Positions 1-6,074 of a stretch of DNA of 8,271 nucleotides are shown one piece after another. Within the stretch, counting starts at the first letter, position 1; each line of letters begins with the position of its first letter. The notes under the pieces are model-generated. The model had not been told where the DNA came from and did not search any database. It was given only the letters and a program-made list of their open reading frames with translations. The position numbers and the translations under genes were made by a program. Source of the DNA: Actinomycetota bacterium (GTDB lineage: Bacteria > Actinomycetota > Acidimicrobiia > Acidimicrobiales > Ilumatobacteraceae); assembly GCA_005789925.1 (NCBI GenBank), contig SXWG01000167.1, positions 1-8,271 of the forward strand, in the 5' to 3' direction.

Positions 1-387
1 AATCGTGTGCGAATGATCGTGGCGAGCTTCTTGGTCAAGGACCTTCACGTGCCGTGGCAGTGGGGCGCCGCATTCTTCATGCGCCATCTCGTCGACGGTG
101 ACATCGCGTCCAACAATCACGGTTGGCAGTGGACTGCAGGCACTGGCACCGATGCGGCACCGTATTTTCGAGTTTTCAATCCGACTGGTCAGAGCGAAAA
201 GTTCGACCCACACGGTGCATATCTGCGTACGTGGTTGCCCGAGATCGCCGATCTCGACGACGACCACATCCACGCTCCGTGGACTCTCGGTCTGCATGCG
301 CCAGCGTCGTTTCCGGGCCCCATCGTCGATCATGCGGTCGAGCGGGAAGAGGCATTGGCCAGATACAAGAAGGTGTCGGGCAAGTAA
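1..387 (+). CDS. phr: Deoxyribodipyrimidine photo-lyase, C-terminal part (5' end outside window)
   Basis: This is the last 128 residues of a light-driven DNA repair enzyme that splits cyclobutane pyrimidine dimers using FAD. The frame is open from base 1, so the true start lies upstream. The fragment is the C-terminal all-helical FAD/DNA-binding domain. It shows the class I photolyase signatures DGDIASNNHGWQW, GTGTDAAPYFRVFNP and QSEKFDPHGAYLRTWLPE, then the usual final helix region and a TAA stop. These motifs surround the FAD and the dimer-binding pocket and fit class I CPD photolyase better than the class II or DASH types. A 6-4 photolyase or cryptochrome cannot be excluded because the N-terminal antenna domain is missing. 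hrcA begins 13 bases downstream, so the two may be co-transcribed. Confidence 0.9.
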   Translation, partial: NRVRMIVASFLVKDLHVPWQWGAAFFMRHLVDGDIASNNHGWQWTAGTGTDAAPYFRVFNPTGQSEKFDPHGAYLRTWLPEIADLDDDHIHAPWTLGLHAPASFPGPIVDHAVEREEALARYKKVSGK

Positions 388-400
388 ACTTTGATGCATC

Positions 401-1399
401 ATGCTTGACGACCGCAAGACGAAAATCCTGCGCGCCGTGGTGCAGGAATACATCTCCACTGGCCAACCAGTCGGCTCTGGGCACGTGGCGAAGTTGCCTG
501 GCGTGCAAGTGTCGTCGGCGACCGTGCGCAACGAGATGGCCGTTCTCGAGCAAGAGGGGTATCTCGCTCAGCCGCACACGTCTGCGGGGCGCATACCGAC
601 CGACAAGGGCTACCGGTTGTTCGTCGATGCGCTCGCTCCTGACGGATCGCTCGACAAGGCGGCCACCGTGCAGGTGGGGGAATTTTTCCAAGCTAGTCAC
701 GGTCGTCTCGAAGAGCTCTTGCGACAGACATCTCATCTGCTCGCGGACATCACTCATCACACCGCACTTGTCGTTGGCCCGAAGACCGAGGTCACGACTG
801 TTCGCTCCATTCAGGTGGTGCGGCTGTCTTCGCGCACAGCGACGGTGGTCGTTGTCTTTTCGAATGGCACGGTCGAAAACGAGATCATCGCCTTGTCCGA
901 AGAAATCGACGATGCCCATCTCGTGAGGGCCTCTGCGCATCTCGTTGCTGAAATCGTCGGCAAGTCGCTTGCCGACATCCAGTCGGTGTCTCTCACGAAC
1001 GAAGCACACACTGACATCGTGTGTGCGGTGGCGGTGCAGTCATTGCCGCGCCACGCTGGCGACGAGCCGGTTTTCGTGGGTGGTGCCGCGTCACTTGCTC
1101 AGTCGTTCGAAGCAGTCGAAGTCGTGCGCAATGTCCTACAGATCGTCGAGCAGCAATACGTCGTGGTCTCGCTTTTGAAAGACGTGCTCGACCGAGGTCT
1201 GTCAGTCGCTATCGGTGCCGAGCACGGAGTCGAACCTCTTGCTGCATGTTCAGTCGTCGTCGCTCCGGTCGTGGCTGACGGTGAAGTGATGGGATCAGTC
1301 GGAGTTCTCGGTCCGACGCGGATGAACTACCCGCAAGCGTTGGCCACGGTCGAAGTGGTCGGAGAGCAACTCGGTCGCAGACTCTCTGAAGGTTCGTGA
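401..1399 (+). CDS. hrcA: Heat-inducible transcription repressor HrcA
   Basis: HrcA represses class I heat-shock genes (groESL, sometimes dnaK) by binding the CIRCE operator, and its folding depends on GroEL. The 332-residue protein has normal length. The N-terminal winged helix (about residues 1-75) starts with the typical LDDRKTKILRAVVQEYI and contains SSATVRNEM (38-46) and the family signature HTSAGRIPTDKGYR (59-72). A GAF-like dimerisation domain follows, and the C-terminus carries the conserved GVLGPTRMNYPQA. The ATG at 401 is well fixed: an in-frame TGA lies at 392-394 with no other start between. No clear Shine-Dalgarno site precedes it. dnaJ follows after 9 bases, the usual hrcA-dnaJ pairing of actinobacteria. 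No CIRCE-like inverted repeat was found in the window, so its targets are probably elsewhere. Confidence 0.95.
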   Translation: MLDDRKTKILRAVVQEYISTGQPVGSGHVAKLPGVQVSSATVRNEMAVLEQEGYLAQPHTSAGRIPTDKGYRLFVDALAPDGSLDKAATVQVGEFFQASHGRLEELLRQTSHLLADITHHTALVVGPKTEVTTVRSIQVVRLSSRTATVVVVFSNGTVENEIIALSEEIDDAHLVRASAHLVAEIVGKSLADIQSVSLTNEAHTDIVCAVAVQSLPRHAGDEPVFVGGAASLAQSFEAVEVVRNVLQIVEQQYVVVSLLKDVLDRGLSVAIGAEHGVEPLAACSVVVAPVVADGEVMGSVGVLGPTRMNYPQALATVEVVGEQLGRRLSEGS

Positions 1400-1408
1400 G
1401 CATCGACC

Positions 1409-2527
1409 ATGTCCACCGATTTTTATGAACGTCTCGGCGTGTCTCGCTCTGCTGATGCAGACACCATTAAGAAGGCCTACCGACGCAAGGCCCGCGAGTT
1501 GCATCCCGATGCCAATCCGAACAACCCTGAAGCCGAGGAGCAGTTCAAACAGGTGACTCGCGCGTACGAGGTCCTGTCCGACCCCGATGCGCGTGCACGG
1601 TACGACCGTTTTGGCGAGAGTGGTCTTGGCGGTGTGGGCACCTCTGGTGATCCGTTCGCATCAGGCGGACTCGGTGACATCTTCGATGCTTTCTTCGGTG
1701 GTTCGCCATTCGGTGCCAGTGGTCGCTCGCAATCTGGTCCACCACGCGGGCAAGATCTTGAAATAGTCGCTGACATCACACTCGAACAAGCGGTCTTTGG
1801 CGGCACCATTCCCATCGACGTCCGCACAGCGGTGCGTTGTGATGAATGCAACGGCACTGGCGCAGGCGGGGGCACTCAACCTGTTTCGTGCAGCGACTGT
1901 GGTGGCACTGGTCAGGTGCGCCGAGTGCGTCAAAGTCTGCTCGGACAGATGGTCACCTCTGGTCCGTGCGCCCGGTGCTCTGGCTACGGACAGGTCGTAA
2001 TGACGCCGTGTTCAGCGTGCAAAGGCGAGGGTCGCTCCGTCACGGTGGTCGATTACACAATCGATGTGCCCGCCGGAGTCGACACCGGATCGACACTGCG
2101 TTTGTCTGGTCGTGGCGCCGTCGGACCGCGCGGTGGTTCGTCCGGTGATCTGTATGTGCACATTCGCGTCGCCGACCATCACAGTTTCGAGCGTGATGGC
2201 GCAGATCTCGTCTGCAATGTCACGGTGTCCATCGCACAAGCCGCTCTTGGTACACACATCGTGCTCGAGACGCTCGACGGTGCAGAAGACCTCATCGTTC
2301 CTGCCGGTACGCAGCACGGACGCCAGTTCGTGTTGCGTGGTCGGGGCGTGCCCGTCCTGAATGGTCGTGGCAGAGGAAATCTGATTGTACGTGTCGTCGT
2401 TGATATTCCGACCCGGTTGACAAGCGAAGAAGAACTATTCCTCCGCCAGTACGCCACGTTGCGAGGTGAGGACGTGACACCCGAAGACAAGAGCATTTTT
2501 TCTCGAATCAAATCTGCCTTCTCATGA
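1409..2527 (+). CDS. dnaJ: Chaperone protein DnaJ
   Basis: DnaJ is the Hsp40 co-chaperone that delivers unfolded clients to DnaK and stimulates its ATPase in the cytoplasm. The 372-residue protein has the full type I layout. The J domain (1-70) carries the essential HPD triad at 32-34. A Gly/Phe-rich linker spans about 71-115. The zinc region (about 144-208) has four intact CxxCxGxG repeats, with cysteines at 144/147, 161/164, 187/190 and 201/204. The C-terminal beta-sandwich substrate-binding domains follow, ending in IFSRIKSAF. The ATG lies 9 bases after the hrcA stop, and a weak GAAGG at 1388-1392 is too distant to be a good ribosome site, so coupling to hrcA translation is likely. Actinobacteria often carry two dnaJ genes; the copy beside hrcA is usually called dnaJ2. 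Confidence 0.96.
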   Translation: MSTDFYERLGVSRSADADTIKKAYRRKARELHPDANPNNPEAEEQFKQVTRAYEVLSDPDARARYDRFGESGLGGVGTSGDPFASGGLGDIFDAFFGGSPFGASGRSQSGPPRGQDLEIVADITLEQAVFGGTIPIDVRTAVRCDECNGTGAGGGTQPVSCSDCGGTGQVRRVRQSLLGQMVTSGPCARCSGYGQVVMTPCSACKGEGRSVTVVDYTIDVPAGVDTGSTLRLSGRGAVGPRGGSSGDLYVHIRVADHHSFERDGADLVCNVTVSIAQAALGTHIVLETLDGAEDLIVPAGTQHGRQFVLRGRGVPVLNGRGRGNLIVRVVVDIPTRLTSEEELFLRQYATLRGEDVTPEDKSIFSRIKSAFS

Positions 2528-2540
2528 CACAAGGGTTCGC

Positions 2541-3224
2541 ATGAATGAGTCATTGAGGAATTCAGCGGCTCACGTGTTCGTCGCTGACCTCAGCGCACCA
2601 GAGCTCGACGACGAGACCTTGCATCATCTTCGTGACGTCTTGCGCCTACGTGACAGTGAGACGGTCTCTGTCTGCGACGGTCGTGGTTCGTGGAGGTTGT
2701 GCAGATTCGTCGATGGCGGTCGATTGGATGTCGAGTCCGACATCGAGGTGGCTGCGCCGCGTGTGCGGAAAGTATCGATTGCGATGGTCCCGGTGAAGGG
2801 TGACCGCACGGAGTGGGCCGCTGAAAAGTTGGCCGAGTTGGGTGTCGACGAGATCATCTTGCTCGCTCCCACTCGTCGCGCAGTGGTGCGGTGGGATGAC
2901 GACAAGTGGAGGCATCAGGAGGAGCGTTACGGACGAATCGTGCTTGCTGCTGCGCGACAGTCACGCTCTTTGTGGTCGCCGACCCTCCGCATCAAAGTCG
3001 ACATGTCTGTGCTCGTGAAGCAGGCAGGGGTCGCCGTCGCAGACATCGGTGCGGCCCCGGTCGAAGCTGGTGTCCTGAACACGGTTGTCATCGGCCCCGA
3101 AGGGGGTTTTGACCCCGACGAAATCGAGGACACGACCCGCGTCCAATTGGCAGATGGTGTACTCCGCGCCGAAACAGCCGCAATCGTGGCGGCGACCCAC
3201 TTGGTCGCACACTTGCCGCGCTGA
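2541..3224 (+). CDS. rsmE: 16S rRNA (uracil(1498)-N(3))-methyltransferase RsmE
   Basis: RsmE methylates N3 of U1498 in helix 44 of 16S rRNA with S-adenosylmethionine, acting on the 30S subunit. The 227-residue protein is slightly shorter than the E. coli enzyme (about 243). An N-terminal PUA-like domain (about 10-70) includes HHLRDVLRLRDSE. The SPOUT knotted methyltransferase domain contains KGDRTEW (86-92), KLAELGVDEIILL, AARQSRSLWSP, the SAM-binding knot motif IGPEGGF (184-190) and the final LADGVLRAETAAI (203-215), where the family usually has LG..ILR.ETA. An AAGGG Shine-Dalgarno-like sequence at 2531-2535 supports the ATG at 2541. Its position after hrcA-dnaJ matches conserved synteny in Gram-positive bacteria, and a regulator gene follows after 22 bases. 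Confidence 0.93.
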   Translation: MNESLRNSAAHVFVADLSAPELDDETLHHLRDVLRLRDSETVSVCDGRGSWRLCRFVDGGRLDVESDIEVAAPRVRKVSIAMVPVKGDRTEWAAEKLAELGVDEIILLAPTRRAVVRWDDDKWRHQEERYGRIVLAAARQSRSLWSPTLRIKVDMSVLVKQAGVAVADIGAAPVEAGVLNTVVIGPEGGFDPDEIEDTTRVQLADGVLRAETAAIVAATHLVAHLPR

Positions 3225-3228
3225 ACCG

Positions 3229-3243
3229 ACCACACTGTGTAGC
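3229..3243 (+). promoter_or_regulatory. Candidate BldD-type operator upstream of the bldD-like gene
   Basis: The 22-base gap between rsmE and the bldD-like gene contains ACACTGTGT at 3232-3240. This fits the core of the Streptomyces BldD box, recalled as nTnACnC(A/T)GnGTnAn, at every fixed core position. The two outer positions (T at 3230, A at 3242) do not match. The core ends six bases before the ATG, so bound protein would block translation-proximal transcription or an internal promoter. BldD is known to bind its own promoter, and the downstream gene encodes a BldD homologue. The core should occur about once per 8 kb by chance, and a second copy lies inside dnaJ at 2093-2101, so placement is the main support. 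Confidence 0.4.
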
Positions 3244-3246
3244 GAT

Positions 3247-3768
3247 ATGGCGCATCCCACTGACGACGAACTACTGAAGGACTCACCATTCACTCTGCTG
3301 GTGGGAGAGCGGCTGCGGCGCATCAGGCAACAAAAGCGCCTGTCGCTGAGCGAGGTCGAAGCATCGAGCGACAGCGAGTTCAAGGCATCGGTGCTTGGCG
3401 CATACGAAAGAGGTGAGCGAGCCATCTCGGTACCTCGGCTCGAGCGTCTTGCACGGTTCTACGGCGTGAGTGTCGAGCAACTGTTGCCGCGCGATACGAA
3501 CAGTGTCGATTCGTCGACCACTTCGAGCACCGGCAAACTGCGAATCGACGTCGCAAAACTGTCGACCATGCCAGGTCCACAATTCGAGATGCTCGAGCGT
3601 TTTCTTCGCATGATCCAAGTGCAGCGTCAGGACTTCAATGGCAAAGTCATCACTGTGCGTGCCCACGACACGCGGGCAATTGCAGTAATGCTCGACGTCG
3701 CAGTCGACGCCGTCGGTGAAAAACTGGGTGAACTCGGTCTCGTTTTTGTCCCGCCCGCTGCGACGTGA
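3247..3768 (+). CDS. BldD-like c-di-GMP-responsive transcriptional regulator
   Basis: The 173-residue protein has the architecture and length of Streptomyces BldD (about 167), a repressor of developmental genes that dimerises on DNA when bound to tetrameric c-di-GMP. A XRE-type helix-turn-helix covers about 16-80, with LGAYERGERAISVPRLERLA and FYGVSVEQLLP closely following BldD. A Ser/Thr-rich linker (about 83-96) leads to a C-terminal domain (97-173). That domain contains the exact c-di-GMP signature RxD-X8-RxxD: R127-Q-D129, eight residues, R138-A-H-D141, within QRQDFNGKVITVRAHD. The ATG at 3247 was chosen because earlier in-frame starts lie deep inside rsmE and would precede the conserved domain with unrelated sequence. 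No good Shine-Dalgarno is present. hemW overlaps its stop by four bases. Whether it controls development here is unknown; the binding function is inferred from the motif. Confidence 0.88.
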   Translation: MAHPTDDELLKDSPFTLLVGERLRRIRQQKRLSLSEVEASSDSEFKASVLGAYERGERAISVPRLERLARFYGVSVEQLLPRDTNSVDSSTTSSTGKLRIDVAKLSTMPGPQFEMLERFLRMIQVQRQDFNGKVITVRAHDTRAIAVMLDVAVDAVGEKLGELGLVFVPPAAT

Positions 3769-4859
3769 CCAAAGAACACCTCGCTTCGCCGCCGTCCGTC
3801 GATTCCTTCGGCGTGTACATCCATGTCCCGTTCTGTCACAAGAAATGTGACTATTGCGCATTCGCCACTTGGGCTGACAAGCACTCGCTCGTCGATGACT
3901 ACATGGCGGCCCTTCGTGCTGATATCGGTCGGGCCGTCGACCGTGGGTTGCCAATAGTCGACACGGTGTTCGTCGGCGGAGGAACGCCGACAATCGTCGA
4001 CGCCGACGCGCTCGCTTCGTGCATCGAAGTGCTTCCGTTGGCTCGTGGCGCAGAAGTGACCGTCGAATGCAATCCAGATGATGTGACCCTCACATTGATG
4101 CAGCGCTACTCACAAGCAGGCGTGAACCGCATCAGTATGGGAGTTCAATCGATGAGACCCTCGGTGCTGTCTGCGCTTGGCCGCACCCATGACGTCAAGC
4201 ATGTAAACGAAGCGGTGAAGTCGGTGCGTGCTGCTGGTATCGAAGGGCTGAATCTTGACCTCATCTACGGTGCACACGGAGAGACGCTCGACGATTGGTT
4301 GGCGACGCTGCACGAAGCAGTGGAACTGTCACCGACGCACATCTCTGCCTATGCGCTGACTGTCGAAGCAGGAACCCCATTGGCGCTAGATGCCAGCCGA
4401 CATCCTGACGATGATGATCTTGCGGACAAGTACCTAATCGCTGAAGACGTTCTGACGGCTGCGGGCATGGCGAACTATGAAATTTCCAACTGGTCTGTCC
4501 CTGGTTTCGAATGTCGGCACAACATGATCTACTGGAGACAGGGTGACTACGTGGGGTTCGGTTGCGCTGCCCACAGCCATGAAAAGGGACGACGGTGGTG
4601 GAACCTTCGCACCCCTGAGAGATACATCCACGCCGTTCATGCTGGCGAATCCACCGAAGCGGCAGGGGAGACTCTTGATGATGGCACTCGCCGGCGTGAA
4701 CGTCTCGAGTTGCTCTTGCGGATGCGCGATGGAATCGAGGCGCGCCATGTGCCAGTCGCCGACCTGAACGGTTTGGTCGAGGTTCACGACGGCATGGCTC
4801 GGCTGACGGTTCAAGGGCGACTTCTGGCAAACGAAGTGAGCCTGAAAATAATCCCCTGA
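3765..4859 (+). CDS. hemW: Radical SAM heme chaperone HemW (coproporphyrinogen III oxidase-like)
   Basis: HemW is a radical-SAM family protein that binds heme and passes it to client enzymes; it is often misannotated as the anaerobic coproporphyrinogen oxidase HemN. The 364-residue protein has the cluster-binding motif C24-X3-C28-X2-C31-A-F33 in VPFCHKKCDYCAF, where HemW has F and HemN a further C. GGGTP lies at 71-75. Other family motifs are CNPDD, NRISMGVQS and GLNLDLIYG. HNMIYW at 252-257 is the HNxxYW motif that marks HemW and is absent from HemN. A C-terminal HemN-type domain follows. Translation starts at GTG (3765), overlapping the upstream TGA by four bases, a strong sign of translational coupling to the bldD-like gene. 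In many actinobacteria hemW lies upstream of hrcA; here it closes the cluster. Confidence 0.93.
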   Translation: MTKEHLASPPSVDSFGVYIHVPFCHKKCDYCAFATWADKHSLVDDYMAALRADIGRAVDRGLPIVDTVFVGGGTPTIVDADALASCIEVLPLARGAEVTVECNPDDVTLTLMQRYSQAGVNRISMGVQSMRPSVLSALGRTHDVKHVNEAVKSVRAAGIEGLNLDLIYGAHGETLDDWLATLHEAVELSPTHISAYALTVEAGTPLALDASRHPDDDDLADKYLIAEDVLTAAGMANYEISNWSVPGFECRHNMIYWRQGDYVGFGCAAHSHEKGRRWWNLRTPERYIHAVHAGESTEAAGETLDDGTRRRERLELLLRMRDGIEARHVPVADLNGLVEVHDGMARLTVQGRLLANEVSLKIIP

Positions 4860-4881
4860 TAGCCTTAGTAGTCCCTAGTTA

Positions 4882-4958
4882 GGGCGCGTAGCTCAGTTGG
4901 TTAGAGCGCCACCATGACACGGTGGAGGTCCCGGGTTCGAGTCCCGTCGTGCCCACCA
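4882..4958 (+). tRNA. tRNA-Val (anticodon GAC), CCA encoded
   Basis: A full cloverleaf can be drawn. The acceptor stem GGGCGCG (4882-4888) pairs with CGTGCCC (4948-4954) with one G-U. The D arm is GCTC/GAGC with loop AGTTGGTTA. The anticodon stem CCACC (4909-4913) pairs with GGTGG (4921-4925), and the loop ATGACAC gives anticodon GAC at 4916-4918, reading valine codons GUC/GUU. A five-base variable loop follows. The T arm CCGGG-TTCGAGT-CCCGT has a C-U mismatch at its outermost pair (positions 49-65). The discriminator is A (4955) and CCA is encoded at 4956-4958. It lies 22 bases after hemW and one base before the next coding start. Confidence 0.95.
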
Positions 4959-4959
4959 C

Positions 4960-5796
4960 ATGGCGGTCGTGCTGGCACTCCTCACTGCCGTTGTCTACGG
5001 GTCGGCCGATTTCCTCGGGGGGAAAGCCACGCGGCACGTCACTGCGATCGGTGTCACTCTTGTCGGTCAGTTCTTCGGTATCGCTGTCCTTGGCATCGCA
5101 ACATTCATGGCCGACACGCCGGTCCCGCCGGCTGGCGATTGGGCATGGAGCGCGCTTGCTGGAGTGCTCGGCTCGAGCGGACTCGTTGTGTTCTACAAGG
5201 CGATGAGCTCGGGTCACATGACCGTCGCGGCACCGACCGCAGCAGTGATGGGGGCCGTGGTGCCGATCATCGCCGGATTACTGATGGGTGAGCGACCAAG
5301 TGCAGCGACGCTCATCGCCATGCCGGTCGCCGTGGCCGCGATTGCCCTCATCAGTGACATCTTGGGTCCGGGTCACCACCGGGCGCCAGCGCGAACTGTC
5401 GCACTCGCGGTGCTCGGTGGAGCGCTTTTTGGTTTTGTGTTTGTTGCTTTGCATCAGACGACGTCTGACAGTGGCGTGTGGCCCGTGTTCATCATGCGCA
5501 TGACGTCAAGTCCATATCTCGCGGTCTTGTTCTTCGTCACGCGTTCGAGTGTCAAGGGAGTGCGTGCGCACATCGCGTCGACCGTTGGCTCGGGATTGCT
5601 CGACAGCATCGCGAACTGGCTCTATGTGTTGGCAGTGCGTGAGGGCCTGCTGTCAGTCGTGTCGGTGATCGTGTCGCTTTATCCCGGCACCACCATGATG
5701 TTGGCGGTCGGCGTCAACCATGAGCGCGTGCATCGCTCGCAAGTCTTTGGAGTCGCGTTGGCCGCAGTCGCGGTCTGTGTCATAGCGCTCAACTGA
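4960..5796 (+). CDS. EamA/DMT-family membrane transporter
   Basis: This 278-residue, very hydrophobic protein fits the drug/metabolite transporter superfamily: about ten membrane helices in two tandem EamA repeats (about 1-133 and 145-278). Each repeat ends with the typical helix-loop signature. The first is PTAAVMGAVVPIIAG followed by LLMGERPS (residues 92-114); the second is SLYPGTTMMLAV then GVNHERVHRS (239-260). The substrate cannot be told; relatives export amino acids, metabolites or nucleotide sugars. The ATG at 4960 is the earliest possible start, because the frame upstream has no start codon back to a TGA at 4915-4917 inside the tRNA. It leaves only one base between the tRNA CCA end and the ATG, with no room for a conventional Shine-Dalgarno site. 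Translation is therefore probably leaderless on a processed transcript, or depends on sequence within the tRNA precursor. A GTG three codons later is an alternative. Confidence 0.88.
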   Translation: MAVVLALLTAVVYGSADFLGGKATRHVTAIGVTLVGQFFGIAVLGIATFMADTPVPPAGDWAWSALAGVLGSSGLVVFYKAMSSGHMTVAAPTAAVMGAVVPIIAGLLMGERPSAATLIAMPVAVAAIALISDILGPGHHRAPARTVALAVLGGALFGFVFVALHQTTSDSGVWPVFIMRMTSSPYLAVLFFVTRSSVKGVRAHIASTVGSGLLDSIANWLYVLAVREGLLSVVSVIVSLYPGTTMMLAVGVNHERVHRSQVFGVALAAVAVCVIALN

Positions 5797-5810
5797 ACGA
5801 CGGGGCAGGC

Positions 5811-5816
5811 TATAGT
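5811..5816 (+). promoter_or_regulatory. Candidate -10 element (TATAGT) for a leaderless transcript
   Basis: TATAGT fits the actinobacterial TANNNT -10 pattern and lies in the 26-base gap after the transporter gene. Six bases separate it from the GTG at 5823, placing the expected transcription start on or beside the start codon. No convincing -35 hexamer was found at the usual distance. A leaderless start is inferred from spacing only. Confidence 0.35.
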
Positions 5817-5822
5817 CAATGT

Positions 5823-6074
5823 GTGGAGTCGCTTGTGATGGCAGCCGCAATCGTCATGTTGGCGATCATGACGCTCGGAGTTTTTTCGCTCATCGTTGCC
5901 CTGCGTTCACCCAAACGACAATCAACGAAAATTGTCGCGACCATCGTCGGCTCGTTCACGGTCGTTGCAGGCGGGTGGCTGATGCTGCTCGAAGTCGGAA
6001 GAGGTGCCCGATTGATCGGCATGATCGTCGCCGCGACAGGTGTGTTGGCACTGTTGCGTATGTGGCGAAGATGA
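5823..6074 (+). CDS. Small three-helix membrane protein of unknown function
   Basis: I do not recognise this 83-residue protein. It has three strongly hydrophobic segments (about 4-27, 36-58 and 62-79) separated by short basic loops such as RSPKRQSTK (28-36), and ends in the basic tail RMWRR, as expected for an integral membrane protein with cytoplasmic positive loops. It has no cysteine pairs or obvious catalytic residues. The GTG at 5823 is preferred because it is correctly spaced from the TATAGT -10 element. An internal ATG at 5838 (codon 6) would also preserve the first helix. Its TGA overlaps the ATG of the following fragment (ATGA, 6071-6074). A stand-alone role cannot be assigned; it could accompany the transporter upstream or be an orphan. 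Confidence 0.6.
   Translation: MESLVMAAAIVMLAIMTLGVFSLIVALRSPKRQSTKIVATIVGSFTVVAGGWLMLLEVGRGARLIGMIVAATGVLALLRMWRR

Noticed and set aside
123..926. 267-codon open frame on the plus strand
   Set aside because: It overlaps the photolyase and hrcA genes in another frame, with Arg/Ser-rich composition and no family features.
176..1009. 277-codon open frame on the minus strand
   Set aside because: It is antisense to the photolyase 3' end and hrcA, is rich in Arg and His as shadow frames are, and shows no domain.
2093..2101. Second BldD-box core match (ACACTGCGT)
   Set aside because: It lies in the middle of dnaJ coding sequence, lacks the outer T and A, and one such match is expected by chance in a window this size.
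3085..3246. N-terminal extension of the bldD-like gene from an ATG at 3085
   Set aside because: It would overlap the conserved end of rsmE by 140 bases and add residues not expected in BldD proteins; the ATG at 3247 gives the family length.
3283..3993. 236-codon open frame on the minus strand
   Set aside because: It is antisense to the bldD-like and hemW genes, both supported by exact functional motifs.
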